Shown piece after piece: positions 43,583-53,148 of a stretch of 64,000 bases of DNA. Below the pieces are notes generated by a model. The model had not been told where the DNA came from. It saw nothing but the letters and a program-made list of their open reading frames with translations, and searched no databases. Source of the DNA: Hyphomicrobium sp. MC1 (GTDB taxonomy: Bacteria > Pseudomonadota > Alphaproteobacteria > Rhizobiales > Hyphomicrobiaceae). Numbering within the stretch: position 1 is the stretch's first letter; every line of letters starts with the position of its first letter. Made by a program: the position numbers and the translations under genes. The stretch spans positions 4,526,001 through 4,590,000 of the forward strand of contig NC_015717.1 of assembly GCF_000253295.1 (NCBI RefSeq). The letters run 5' to 3'.

Positions 43583-45223
43583 TTAGCCTTCGGCGCTGAC
43601 GCCGGAGGCATCAGCAGCGTCGGGTTCGGTTTCGCCCTCGGCGGGCTGTTCGAGATCTTCGGCCTTGATCCAGCCGGCGTGCACGCGCGCCGCCATGATC
43701 ATGTTTTCAACGTCGGTCCGCGACAGCTCGAAGCCGTCGAGATAACCCTTGTGGCGAACTGGCTCGGTGTCTTTTTCCTTCTTACGCTCGGTCCAGCCGA
43801 TCAGTTCGTCGGTCGCGCAATCGGCGAAGTCTTCGACGGTTTTGACGCCGTTCTCGCCGAGCGCGACCATCATCGCGGTCGTGATGCCGGGGATTTCGGC
43901 CATGTCGTCGGCAACGCCCAACTCGCGGCGCTTGGCATCGCGTTCGGCTTCCTGCTGTTCGAGGTATTCGCGGGCGCGGCTCTGGATCTGCTCGGCGGTG
44001 TTCTCGTCGAAGCCTTCGATGTGCGCGATTTCCGCGATGTCGACGTAGGCGACTTCTTCGATCGTCGCGAAGCCTTCGGTGACGAGAAGCTGTGCGATGA
44101 CCTCGTCGACGTCGAGCGAATCCATGAGAAGCTGCGTGCGCTCGGCGAATTCCTTCTGGCGGCGTTCGCTTTCTTCCTGCTCGGTCAGGATGTCGATGTC
44201 CCAGCCGGTGAGCTGCGAGGCCAGCCGCACGTTCTGGCCGCGACGGCCGATCGCGAGCGAAAGCTGGGCTTCGGGAACGACGACTTCAATGCGGTTTGAA
44301 TCTTCGTCGAGCACGACCTTGGTGACTTCGGCCGGTGCAAGCGCGTTGACGATGAAGCTCGCAGCATCCGGGTTCCACTGGATGATGTCGACCTTCTCGC
44401 CCTGCAATTCGTTGACGACAGCCTGGACGCGAGCGCCGCGCATACCGACGCAGGCGCCGACCGGATCAATCGAGGAATCCTTCGAGATGACGGCGATTTT
44501 CGCTCTGGAGCCAGGATCGCGGGCAACCGATTTGATCTCGACCACGCCATCGTAGATTTCCGGCACTTCGGCGCGGAACAGCATCGACATGAATTCGGGG
44601 CGGGCGCGCGTTAAGAAAATCTGCGGTCCGCGCTGTTCGCGGCGGACTTCATAGATGTAGGCGCGGATGCGATCGCCGAGGCGGACGTTTTCGCGCGGGA
44701 TCATCTCATCGCGGCGGATGATGCCCTCGGCGCGGCCCAGATCGACGATGACGTTGCCGTATTCGACGCGCTTCACGGTGCCGTTGATGACGTCGCCGGT
44801 GCGGTCCTTGAATTCGGAGAACTGGCGGTCGCGCTCGGCTTCACGCACCTTCTGGACAATAACCTGCTTGGCGTTCTGAGCGGCAACGCGGCCGAATTCG
44901 AGAGGCGGCAGCGTTTCGGCGATCATGTCGCCGGCTTTGGCATCGGGGTTGCGCTTCTTGGCGTCTTCGACGGTAATCTGTGTGGCGTCGTTCTCGACTT
45001 CATCGACGACGGCGAGTACGCGCGTCAGCTTGGCTTCGCCGGTCTTCGGATCGATTTCGCAGCGGATGTCGTTTTCCGCGCCATAACGCGACTTCGCGGC
45101 TTTCTGGATGGCGTCTTCCATCGCCTCGATGACGATCTTCTTGTCGATCGTTTTTTCGCGGGCGACGGCGTCTGCAATTTGCAGAAGCTCAAGGCGGTTG
45201 GCACTGATGCCTGCCATGGCCAT
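43583..45223 (-). CDS. nusA: Transcription termination/antitermination factor NusA
   Basis: Binds RNA polymerase and nascent RNA to control pausing, termination and antitermination. 546 residues. The N-terminal domain (LLQIADAVAREKTIDKKIV), an S1 domain, two KH domains (MRGARVQAVVNELQGEKVDI, then AIGRRGQNVRLASQLTGW) and C-terminal acidic repeats are all present. It is 4 bases after the rimP stop. Confidence 0.97.
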   Translation of the reverse strand: MAMAGISANRLELLQIADAVAREKTIDKKIVIEAMEDAIQKAAKSRYGAENDIRCEIDPKTGEAKLTRVLAVVDEVENDATQITVEDAKKRNPDAKAGDMIAETLPPLEFGRVAAQNAKQVIVQKVREAERDRQFSEFKDRTGDVINGTVKRVEYGNVIVDLGRAEGIIRRDEMIPRENVRLGDRIRAYIYEVRREQRGPQIFLTRARPEFMSMLFRAEVPEIYDGVVEIKSVARDPGSRAKIAVISKDSSIDPVGACVGMRGARVQAVVNELQGEKVDIIQWNPDAASFIVNALAPAEVTKVVLDEDSNRIEVVVPEAQLSLAIGRRGQNVRLASQLTGWDIDILTEQEESERRQKEFAERTQLLMDSLDVDEVIAQLLVTEGFATIEEVAYVDIAEIAHIEGFDENTAEQIQSRAREYLEQQEAERDAKRRELGVADDMAEIPGITTAMMVALGENGVKTVEDFADCATDELIGWTERKKEKDTEPVRHKGYLDGFELSRTDVENMIMAARVHAGWIKAEDLEQPAEGETEPDAADASGVSAEG

Positions 45224-45227
45224 GGGA

Positions 45228-45869
45228 TCAATCCTCCAGATCGTCTTCGTCGAGTTCGGCGCCGTCGCCGGGCCGGGTTGAATGGCGCTCTTTGGCGCGT
45301 TGCAGCGCTTCGCGGATCAATTCGTCGGTTAAAACGAGCTTGGCATCCGAAATGAGATGAACGGGCAGCCCTAAGTGCTGAATGCCCTGCTCGCCGGTAT
45401 CGGCTTTGATGCGGACCTCACCGTCTTCGAAGCCTTCAAGGATGCCCTTGAAACGCTTGCGGCCGTCAACGGCTTCTTTCAGCTCGATCTTGGCTTCGTG
45501 GCCGGACCAGTCTTCGAAATCGCTCGGGCGGACCAGCGGACGGTCGATGCCAGGCGAGGAGACTTCGAGCCGATAGGCGCCGGAGATTGGGTCGGCGACG
45601 TCGAGGACCGGAGAAACGCCCTTGGAGATCGCCTCGCAATCATCGACCGTGATCGAGCCGTCTGGCCGTTCCGCCATCAACTGCACGATGCGGTCGCGGC
45701 CGTCGCCCTGAATTTTCACGCGCACCAAGCGGAAGCCGAGATCGGCAAGCACCGGCTCGACAATGGCAGCAATTTCAGCCGCAATGCCGGTCTCGCGCAA
45801 AAAACGCGTCGTATCGGCGTTTTCTGCAGGCGAAGCCTGATCCTGATCGTTGGCAACCGTGTCTTGCAA
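45228..45869 (-). CDS. rimP: Ribosome maturation factor RimP
   Basis: Assembly factor for the 30S subunit. 213 residues. The two-domain fold is recognisable from GFRLVRVKIQGDGRDRIVQL, split here as GFRLVRVKI and RDRIVQLMAE, then SPGIDRPLVRPSDFEDWSG. TTG 45869 with AGGA six bases upstream is preferred; a GTG at 45917 keeps the frame, but its GGAG is too close. First gene of the rimP-nusA-ylxR-infB block. Confidence 0.9.
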   Translation of the reverse strand: MQDTVANDQDQASPAENADTTRFLRETGIAAEIAAIVEPVLADLGFRLVRVKIQGDGRDRIVQLMAERPDGSITVDDCEAISKGVSPVLDVADPISGAYRLEVSSPGIDRPLVRPSDFEDWSGHEAKIELKEAVDGRKRFKGILEGFEDGEVRIKADTGEQGIQHLGLPVHLISDAKLVLTDELIREALQRAKERHSTRPGDGAELDEDDLED

Positions 45870-45995
45870 TGGCGTTCCTGAGTTTAAAGTCCGTTCGGAG
45901 CGGGCCCTGCGGTCCACTCTCCAATCAGTGCGTCGTGTTATTGGAATAGCAGCTAAATAGGCGACTTTGGCCTTTTGCGCAAGGCTTCGGCGGCG

Positions 45996-46658
45996 TCAGG
46001 CCCGCAGAAATCGGAAATAATAGCGTTTGCGGCCTTCTCGAACGGCCTTTGCTTCGTAACGCGTCTCGGGCCAATCGGCGGGGCGAATGCGCCAGTCTTC
46101 GGGGCTCGTGGCCTGCCAGAGAAAGCGCGGTTCGTGGGCGAAAGCTTCAAGCATCGTGCGGGCATAGTCGCCGATATCGGTGCCGATACGCAGCTCCGCG
46201 CCGGGGCGCATCACGTTCGCGAGCAGCGCCAGTAACGAAGTATTAACCAAGCGGCGCTTTCGGTGCTTTCGTTTCGGCCAGGGGTCCGGAAACAGGATAA
46301 AGGCGCGATCTATGCTGTTTGACTGAGCGGCGCGCAGGATGTCGCGCACGTCGTCCATGTGCAGGCGAATATTTTTCAAATTCTCTTCGGTGACGGCCGT
46401 CAGGACCTTGATCATGCCGTCTTCGAACGGCTCGCAGCCGATCAGCGCAACACCCGGATTGTGCCGCGCCTGCCAGAGCAAGTGCTCACCGCCGCCGAAG
46501 CCGATTTCGAGCCATGTCTGCTCAAAGCCTTCGGGCGGGGCGGCAGGATCGAACGAGAGGCGCGGAAGATCATGGAGAAGCAGTGCCGATTGACGCGCGC
46601 TCGGTTTGCGGCCGCGGCGCCGTCCAAACGATCTTAGCTCGTGTTCGCTGTCAGACAT
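45996..46658 (-). CDS. trmB: tRNA (guanine-N7-)-methyltransferase
   Basis: Makes m7G46 in tRNAs, using SAM. 220 residues. The SAM-binding motif WLEIGFGGGEHLL and the DPWPKRKHRKRR motif for tRNA binding are clear. It lies downstream of metK, which supplies SAM, but a terminator separates the two. Confidence 0.95.
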   Translation of the reverse strand: MSDSEHELRSFGRRRGRKPSARQSALLLHDLPRLSFDPAAPPEGFEQTWLEIGFGGGEHLLWQARHNPGVALIGCEPFEDGMIKVLTAVTEENLKNIRLHMDDVRDILRAAQSNSIDRAFILFPDPWPKRKHRKRRLVNTSLLALLANVMRPGAELRIGTDIGDYARTMLEAFAHEPRFLWQATSPEDWRIRPADWPETRYEAKAVREGRKRYYFRFLRA

Positions 46659-46766
46659 GATGCGTTACCAGAAGAAAACAGCGGCTTTTGCAGGCTTTTG
46701 CGTCGGCATTGGCGATACGCATTCCGCGCGCCGATGCGGCGCTAGTTGAAACAAAATCCGGTAAAA

Positions 46767-46794
46767 GAAAACGGCCGCTTTCGCAGCCGTTTTC
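46767..46794 (-). terminator. Terminator after metK
   Basis: GAAAACGGC and GCCGTTTTC form a 9-bp stem. Read on the minus strand it is followed by TTTTACC. It lies 26 bases after the metK stop. Confidence 0.82.
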
Positions 46795-46819
46795 CGAAAC
46801 TCAATTCGTGCGTGCGGCT

Positions 46820-48034
46820 TTAGCCGACGGCCTTCGCGATCTTATCGGCGAGGTCGGTGCGCTCCCACGAGAAGCCGCCGTCAGCTTCGGCGTGGCGGCC
46901 GAAATGACCGTAAGCCGCGGTGCGCGCGTAGATCGGCCTGTTGAGGTCGAGCTGGTTGCGAATGCCGCGCGGCGTCAGATCCATGACCTCGCCGAGAGCC
47001 TTCTCGATGACGGCTTCATCGACTTTGCCGGTGCCGTAGGTGTCGACGTAGATCGACAAGGGCTTGGCGACGCCAATGGCGTAAGAGAGCTGGATCGTGC
47101 AGCGATCGGCAATGCCGGACGCCACAACGTTTTTGGCGAGATAGCGGGCTGCGTAAGCTGCCGAGCGGTCAACCTTGGTCGGGTCCTTGCCGGAGAACGC
47201 GCCGCCGCCGTGGGGAGCCGCGCCGCCGTAGGTGTCGACGATGATCTTGCGGCCGGTGAGACCGGTGTCGCCATCGGGGCCGCCGATGAAGAACTTACCC
47301 GTCGGGTTGATGTGCCAGATGCAGTCTTTGCCGATCCAGCCCTCAGGAAGTGCCTTGCGGACGTAGGGCTCGATGATCTCGCGAACCTGGCGCGAGCTCA
47401 GGTCTTCGACGATGTGCTGGTGTGAGACGACGATCTGCGTCACGCCGACCGGCTTACCGTTTTCGTAGCGGACGGTGACCTGGCTCTTGGCGTCGGGGCC
47501 GAGCTTTGCGGCGTCGCCGACCTTGCCTTTACGTGCGGCCGCAAGATCGAACAGGATCTTGTGCGCGTAGTAGATCGGCGCCGGCATCAGTTCCGGCGTC
47601 TCGTTACAGGCATAACCGAACATGATGCCCTGGTCGCCCGCACCTTCTTCCTGGTTCGTCGGCTGCTGAGCATCGACGCCGGCTGCGATATCGGCCGACT
47701 GCGAGTGCAGCAGAACTTCGATGTTACAGTTGGCCCAGTGGAAGCCGTCCTGCTCGTAGCCGATATCCTTGATAGCGTTGCGGGTCAGGTCTTCGATGGC
47801 TGCGACAGTGATGCCCTTGGGGCCGCGCGATTCACCGGCGATCACGACGCGGTTGGTCGTGGCGAGTGTTTCGCAGGCGGCGCGGATCGTCCAGGGATCG
47901 AGCCCTTCCTTCGCGCCTTCGCGATAGAACGCATCGACGACCTCATCGGAAATACGATCGCAGACTTTATCGGGATGGCCTTCGGAGACGGATTCGCTTG
48001 TGAAAAGGAAGGACTTGCGCGCCACTTTGGCCCC
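46820..48034 (-). CDS. metK: S-adenosylmethionine synthetase
   Basis: Makes SAM from methionine and ATP. 404 residues. FTSESVSEGHPDKVCD at the N-terminus, GAGDQGIMFGYA and GGGAFSGKDPTKVDRSAAY are the family signatures. ATG 48034 (MGAKVARKSF) is used; the frame is open to 48085. The leader between 48035 and 48225 showed no clear SAM riboswitch. Confidence 0.96.
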   Translation of the reverse strand, partial: GAKVARKSFLFTSESVSEGHPDKVCDRISDEVVDAFYREGAKEGLDPWTIRAACETLATTNRVVIAGESRGPKGITVAAIEDLTRNAIKDIGYEQDGFHWANCNIEVLLHSQSADIAAGVDAQQPTNQEEGAGDQGIMFGYACNETPELMPAPIYYAHKILFDLAAARKGKVGDAAKLGPDAKSQVTVRYENGKPVGVTQIVVSHQHIVEDLSSRQVREIIEPYVRKALPEGWIGKDCIWHINPTGKFFIGGPDGDTGLTGRKIIVDTYGGAAPHGGGAFSGKDPTKVDRSAAYAARYLAKNVVASGIADRCTIQLSYAIGVAKPLSIYVDTYGTGKVDEAVIEKALGEVMDLTPRGIRNQLDLNRPIYARTAAYGHFGRHAEADGGFSWERTDLADKIAKAVG

Positions 48035-48225
48035 CATGTTTTGAAGATTTGCGGGACGAACGCCGCAACACTGTGCGGATTTCAAACCGACGAAAGGCGC
48101 CGGGTTGTCGCAATCTTGTTGCGCCCGGTCAAGCCGAGGTGCGCCGAGAGACGCGAAATGGGCCGCGACCTAGCGCCCTTCCGTTTTATCGGAGGCGAGC
48201 CAATCCGTCATAAAACAGCAAGGCT

Positions 48226-48690
48226 TCAGCTTTCCTCGCCAGCAAGCGCGCGAACGAGTTCGACAATCGAACGGCGAACTTTCGGATCGGTGACACGGGC
48301 AAAAGCCTTGTTCAACTCGAGGCCTTCGCGGGTGCCGAGAAAATCGACGACATAGCTTTCGTCGGGTTGTTCGGCGAAGCCCGGCGTCGCAGCGCCGGCG
48401 CTTTGGGCGCCGGAAGGGGCTTCGTCGTAGAAGAATTGAACCGGGACGCCCAAGACCTTGGCGAGGTCGAAGAGGCGGCTGGCGCCGATACGATTGACGC
48501 CTTTTTCGTATTTCTGGACCTGCTGGAACGTCAGTCCCAGATGCTCGCCAAGCTTTTCCTGGCTCATGCCGAGAAGCATGCGCCGTAACCTGACGCGTGA
48601 TCCAACATGGACATCCATGGGGTTAGCGCGGCGAGATCCCTTCGGGGCCTCTTCGCTCGAATCGTCTTCGATAGAGATTTGATCCACCAT
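48226..48690 (-). CDS. XRE-family transcriptional regulator (PraR-like)
   Basis: DNA-binding protein of 154 residues. A helix-turn-helix (RVRLRRMLLGMSQEKLGEHL, then FQQVQKYEKGVNRIGASRL) follows an acidic N-terminus. It lies between lnt and metK, where rhizobial genomes carry a similar regulator (PraR; recalled, not checked). The C-terminal part is helical and may dimerise. The start is taken at ATG 48690; the frame is open to 48744. Confidence 0.85.
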   Translation of the reverse strand: MVDQISIEDDSSEEAPKGSRRANPMDVHVGSRVRLRRMLLGMSQEKLGEHLGLTFQQVQKYEKGVNRIGASRLFDLAKVLGVPVQFFYDEAPSGAQSAGAATPGFAEQPDESYVVDFLGTREGLELNKAFARVTDPKVRRSIVELVRALAGEES

Positions 48691-48801
48691 CACTCGTACA
48701 GCCAGCAGTTCCAAAGGCAAAGGCTTTGCACTTCGTAGGTGCACGGGCGCAAGGCGTCAATGACCGAGCGCTTCCGCGACAAGTTGACTTCAAGACTTTG
48801 A

Positions 48802-50442
48802 TTAACGGCCTTTTTTCCTGAGCCCGGCAGCCAAGACGGCAAAAAGCGCGAGAATAGCGGCAAGGAGCCAGTCACCGAGGCGCGCATAGGGGGGTAGCGG
48901 CACGGCTTTCGGCAGGGTGCTGTCGATCTGGCCACGGACATCGAGGCCAAGGGACACCAGGACACGGCCGAAGGGATCGACGACGCCCGATATCCCATTA
49001 TTGGCGGCCCTAACGAGCGGAGCGCCTTCTTCGACGGCTCGGACGCGGGCCTGATGGAAATGCTGATACGGTCCCGTCGTCTCGCCGAACCAGCCGTCGT
49101 TGGTCACATTGATCATGACGCCGGGATGCTCGTGGCCCTGAACGACATTCCCGGGAAAGAGCGCTTCATAGCAAACGAGGCCTAGAACCGGGGGCAGGCC
49201 GGGAATGTGCATCAGCGGTCGCGGCTCGGGGCCGGTGGCGAAGGAGCCGCGGCCCTGCGTCAGTTTTTCGATGCCGATGGCGGAGAGCGTTTTCTCATAG
49301 GGCAGGTACTCGCCGAACGGCACCAGATGGGTTTTGTCGTAGGTCGCAATCGGCTGGGCCTTCTCGTTCAGCACCAGAATGCTGTTGAGCGTGCGGGTCT
49401 CGCGCGTGATCTGCGAACCGGGCGGCAGCGTCGGATCGTGACGGAGCGCACCGGTGATCAGCGTCGTGCCGGGCGGCAGGATATTCGCCAGAATGTCGAG
49501 CGCGACAGGGGCTTCAAGCGGGAAGAAGGGCATCGCCGCTTCGGGCCAAATGACGTGCGTGATGCCCTGAAGCGAATCCATTTTGCCGGATGGGTCCGTC
49601 AGCGACAGCGCGACGTGATCATCGAAAATGCGGCGCTGGTACTCCGCCATCCATTTTTCGCGCTGGGGAACGCTCGGCTGCACGATGCGCATTTTTACAT
49701 TCGGCACGAACTCTTGCGGCGATTGCAGACGCCAGACACCGTAAGCCCACAGCAGGCCGATCGGCGCGATGGCGAGAAGCAACGCGGTCGAGACGGTACG
49801 CAGGGTCGAGTGTTTGCGCTTGTCGCTCAGGGCGACGAGCGGAGCGGGAAAGACAAACAGCGCAATCGCCGTCAATCCATAGGCGCCAAACAGTGCCGCG
49901 CTCTGCATCAGTGGCAACGGATAGGTCAGCGCATAGCCCGGCAGGTCCCAGGGGAAGCCCGTCAGAATATGTCCGCGCAGCCATTCGACGATCGAGAGTG
50001 CGATGGCAAAGACGAAAACACGCGAAAGGCCGTCGCTCCAAAACAGTCGCGCCGCTGCACCGCCGATGCCCCAGAACAGCGCAAGTCCGGCCGGGAGGAG
50101 TGTAATCGCGAAGGGCAAAAGCCACGCAAACTTATCGGCTTCGACGAGGAACGCTTCTCCAATCCAAAAGAGATTGCAGAAGAAATATCCGAAGCCGAAC
50201 AGCCAGCCGGCGCTAAAGGCACGTCGCCAATTCGAGCTGCCGTCGATCAGCCAGATGAAGACGGGAAGCGTCAGAAATAGAATCGGCGTCACGAACATCG
50301 GCGCGAACGCCAAGGCCGAAAGGCCGCCTGCCGCTATTGCAAGTAGCGCGCGCCGCCAGCCGCGGAGCGCCATGATTTTCTCGCGCATACGCGCGATCAG
50401 CGGCGGTTGTTCCGGCGCGATGGCTGGGACAGCGTCCATCAC
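48802..50442 (-). CDS. lnt: Apolipoprotein N-acyltransferase
   Basis: Inner-membrane enzyme that completes lipoprotein acylation. 546 residues. About six to seven N-terminal helices are followed by a nitrilase-like domain with the Glu-Lys-Cys triad in WPEAAMPFF, YDKTHLVPFGEYLP and GLVCYEALFP. The start overlaps the corC stop by four bases. Confidence 0.95.
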   Translation of the reverse strand: MMDAVPAIAPEQPPLIARMREKIMALRGWRRALLAIAAGGLSALAFAPMFVTPILFLTLPVFIWLIDGSSNWRRAFSAGWLFGFGYFFCNLFWIGEAFLVEADKFAWLLPFAITLLPAGLALFWGIGGAAARLFWSDGLSRVFVFAIALSIVEWLRGHILTGFPWDLPGYALTYPLPLMQSAALFGAYGLTAIALFVFPAPLVALSDKRKHSTLRTVSTALLLAIAPIGLLWAYGVWRLQSPQEFVPNVKMRIVQPSVPQREKWMAEYQRRIFDDHVALSLTDPSGKMDSLQGITHVIWPEAAMPFFPLEAPVALDILANILPPGTTLITGALRHDPTLPPGSQITRETRTLNSILVLNEKAQPIATYDKTHLVPFGEYLPYEKTLSAIGIEKLTQGRGSFATGPEPRPLMHIPGLPPVLGLVCYEALFPGNVVQGHEHPGVMINVTNDGWFGETTGPYQHFHQARVRAVEEGAPLVRAANNGISGVVDPFGRVLVSLGLDVRGQIDSTLPKAVPLPPYARLGDWLLAAILALFAVLAAGLRKKGR

Positions 50443-51461
50443 GCCTTCGGCGCTTCGGGCAACGACTTGGTGTTGGTCAGAGGCGGACGCGGCGGATGGA
50501 TTTTCAGTTTTTTGACGCGACGCGGGTCGGCGTCTAGAACTTCGAACTCGACGCCGGTCGGGTGGCGGATCAGCTCACCGCGCGCCGGCACGCGGCCGAG
50601 CATCGAGAAGATGAGGCCGCCAATCGTATCGACGTCGGTTTCTTCGTCGTCCGGCACAAGCTTCACGCCGAGATGCTTCTCAAGCTCTTCGATGGGCGTG
50701 CGGGCGACGGCGACGATGCCGAGTTTCGGATCGACGACGATGTTGGTTTCGTCGTCGTCGTCATGTTCATCTTCGATATTGCCGACGACCTGCTCGACCA
50801 AGTCCTCGATGGTGACGAGGCCGTCGGTGCCGCCATATTCATCGACGACGAGAGCCATATGGATGCGCGTCGATTGCATGCGGATGAGAAGATCGACGGC
50901 CGGCATCGACGGCGGAACGTAGAGGATCTGCCGGCGGATCTTCACAGTCGTGATCGGCTTGTTGAGGTCGATGGCGCGCAGGTCGAACAGGTTCATCGGC
51001 ACCGGAGCGTCGGGATCGACTTTGCCGTTTTTCGACGACTGGCCGGTCGCTTCGGCCATCAGCCAGCGCAGCACATCTTTGATGTGGATCATGCCGCGCG
51101 GATCGTCGAGCGTCTCGCGGAACAGCGGGATGCGCGAGACACCTGCCTCGTTGAAGGTCTGCAGCAGCTCCGAGATCGGCTCGTTCTCATCGAGCGCCGT
51201 GATGTCGGCGCGCGGGACCATCAGCGAAGCAACACGGCTTGAGCCGAACTGGAGCAGCCGCTCCAGCATCTTGCGCTCGGCTTCCGTGAAATTGTCGGTG
51301 CCGCCGGTCTTCAACGCGCCTTCGAGCGCGTCGCGAACGTTCTGCGGGACCACCAAGCCCAGCTTCGACCGCAGCAGGTGAAGCCAGCCCAGGGAACCGA
51401 ATGCCCGAGCCTCGTCGGCTAAACTGTCGGACAGAGGCTTATCTTGTGTGTTGTCAGTCAT
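50439..51461 (-). CDS. CBS-domain protein, CorC/TlyC type
   Basis: Soluble CorC-like protein of 340 residues. Two CBS repeats (MVPRADITALDENEPISELL and later LLIRMQSTRIHMALVVDEYG) are followed by a CorC_HlyC transporter-associated domain. Annotated in relatives as magnesium/cobalt efflux or hemolysin-like; the role here is inferred. ATG 51461 is chosen; GTG 51485 would overlap ybeY. Confidence 0.88.
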   Translation of the reverse strand: MTDNTQDKPLSDSLADEARAFGSLGWLHLLRSKLGLVVPQNVRDALEGALKTGGTDNFTEAERKMLERLLQFGSSRVASLMVPRADITALDENEPISELLQTFNEAGVSRIPLFRETLDDPRGMIHIKDVLRWLMAEATGQSSKNGKVDPDAPVPMNLFDLRAIDLNKPITTVKIRRQILYVPPSMPAVDLLIRMQSTRIHMALVVDEYGGTDGLVTIEDLVEQVVGNIEDEHDDDDETNIVVDPKLGIVAVARTPIEELEKHLGVKLVPDDEETDVDTIGGLIFSMLGRVPARGELIRHPTGVEFEVLDADPRRVKKLKIHPPRPPLTNTKSLPEAPKA

Positions 51462-51481
51462 GGTCATGGGTTGAAACCCGG

Positions 51482-51991
51482 TCACTCACTTGTACCGGTT
51501 TCCAGCTCGCCCGTGTAGGGATTTGCTATGCCTAATTTAGAAAGTATATTTATTTCAATGGCTTCCATGCGTTCCGCATCTGCCGTGGTTTCGTGATCAT
51601 AGCCTAAAAGATGCAGCACGCCATGGACGACCAAATGCTGCAGATGATGCGCGATCGGGACGCCTTGCTCGGCGGCTTCTCGCTCGACCGTTTCAAGCCC
51701 GAGGATTATGTCGCCAATCTGACCGTCGGGGGCTCCGTCCCCAGCCGGAAAAGATAAGACATTCGTGGGCTTAGGCTTGCCGCGAAAGCGGCCGTTGAGG
51801 TCGGCGACGATCGCGTCCGAAGACAGGGCGACGGAAACGAAACCCGGTATTTGTCCCTCGGCTGCCGCAACGGCAGCCTGGGCAGCGGTCTCGATCAAAT
51901 GATCGAGATCAGAAATCTGCGACCAGTCCCCGTCATCTTCGACGATCTCAACCTCGAAGACAGGCTTAGCCGCATTTGGTGACGCAGGCAT
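51482..51991 (-). CDS. ybeY: Endoribonuclease YbeY
   Basis: Metal-dependent RNase involved in 16S rRNA maturation and ribosome quality control. 169 residues. The zinc motif HGVLHLLGYDH and the RFRGKPKPTNVLSFP segment are typical. ATG 51991 lies 4 bases after the phoH stop. Confidence 0.94.
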   Translation of the reverse strand: MPASPNAAKPVFEVEIVEDDGDWSQISDLDHLIETAAQAAVAAAEGQIPGFVSVALSSDAIVADLNGRFRGKPKPTNVLSFPAGDGAPDGQIGDIILGLETVEREAAEQGVPIAHHLQHLVVHGVLHLLGYDHETTADAERMEAIEINILSKLGIANPYTGELETGTSE

Positions 51992-51995
51992 TGGT

Positions 51996-53000
51996 TCACT
52001 TCGGCTTTTCGTAGGCGTCGACGATCTTGGCGACAAGGTCGCGGCGGACGATATCGCCGGCCATGAAGTTGATGATCGAGATATCGTCAACTCCCGCGAG
52101 CAGCTCGACAGCTTCGACGAGGCCGGACTTGGTCCCGAACGGCAGGTCGACCTGGGACGGGTCGCCCGTCACGATCATTTTCGAGCCCTCGCCGATACGG
52201 GTCAGGAACATCTTCATCTGCATGCTGGTCGTGTTCTGCGCTTCATCGAGGATGACGAAGGCATTCGACAGCGTGCGGCCGCGCATGAAGGCGAGGGGCG
52301 CCACTTCGATGACGCCGGTTTCGATATCGCGCTCGACCTTTTCAGGCGGCAGGACGTCGTACAGGGCGTCGTAAAGCGGCCGAAGATACGGGTCGACCTT
52401 GTCGCGCATGTCGCCGGGCAGGAAGCCTAAGCGTTCGCCGGCTTCAACGGCGGGCCGCGATAGGATGATGCGTTCGACGAGGCCGCGCTCAAGGCAATGG
52501 GCGGCGAAAGCTACGGCGATATAGGTTTTGCCGGTACCGGCGGGGCCGACGCCGAACACGAGATCCTTCTTCTGGATCGCGCGCATGTATTCGCTTTGCG
52601 TCGGGGTGCGGGCTTTAACGACCTTGCGGCGCGTCGCGATCTGGGCCTGCCCGTCGGTTTCAGAGCCTTCGGTCCGGGCGTGGCGGATCAGTCCGTCAAT
52701 ATCGCCGGCGCCGACCGTCTCGCCTTTGCGGATGCGGGCGTAAAGGCGTTCCAGAACGTTTCGGGCGATATCACAGGCGGCGGCCGGGCCAGTCAGGATG
52801 ACGACGTTGCCGTGAGCGTGGGCATCAATGCCTAATCGATCTTCAATCAGGGCCAGGTGGCTATCGTATTCCCCAAGCAGCTGGGTGAGCAGCCGGTTGT
52901 CTTCAAAGGGTACAACGACGCGAGCAGTTTCAAGTTCGGCCTTGCCGGCGGGGCTGGGCCGTCTCGAGGCTGACGCGGAGGACCCGCGGAATGCTGCCAA
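51996..53000 (-). CDS. PhoH-like ATPase
   Basis: PhoH/YbeZ-type NTPase, usually paired with YbeY in RNA metabolism. 334 residues. Walker A GVGPAGTGKTYIAVAFA and Walker B FVILDEAQNT are clear, with SKMIVTGDPSQVDLP nearby. TTG 53000 is chosen because a perfect AAAGGAG lies 8 bases upstream; the frame is open to 53192, but that extension looks non-coding. Confidence 0.92.
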   Translation of the reverse strand: MAAFRGSSASASRRPSPAGKAELETARVVVPFEDNRLLTQLLGEYDSHLALIEDRLGIDAHAHGNVVILTGPAAACDIARNVLERLYARIRKGETVGAGDIDGLIRHARTEGSETDGQAQIATRRKVVKARTPTQSEYMRAIQKKDLVFGVGPAGTGKTYIAVAFAAHCLERGLVERIILSRPAVEAGERLGFLPGDMRDKVDPYLRPLYDALYDVLPPEKVERDIETGVIEVAPLAFMRGRTLSNAFVILDEAQNTTSMQMKMFLTRIGEGSKMIVTGDPSQVDLPFGTKSGLVEAVELLAGVDDISIINFMAGDIVRRDLVAKIVDAYEKPK

Positions 53001-53148
53001 TCCTGACTCTCCTTTGGTTGCGATTTTTCTACGCGCAGAAGTCAAAATCGAATCGACCGTAGAAGCAACGTTAGCATGCGGAATATGCCTTCGGCACAGC
53101 GAGGTGTGGTTAACGCACAACAAGTGCGGCCCCACCCCTATCGTCCGA

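Noticed and set aside
48035..48225. SAM riboswitch upstream of metK
   Set aside because: I looked for SAM-II or SAM/SAH type cores on the minus strand and found no convincing match.
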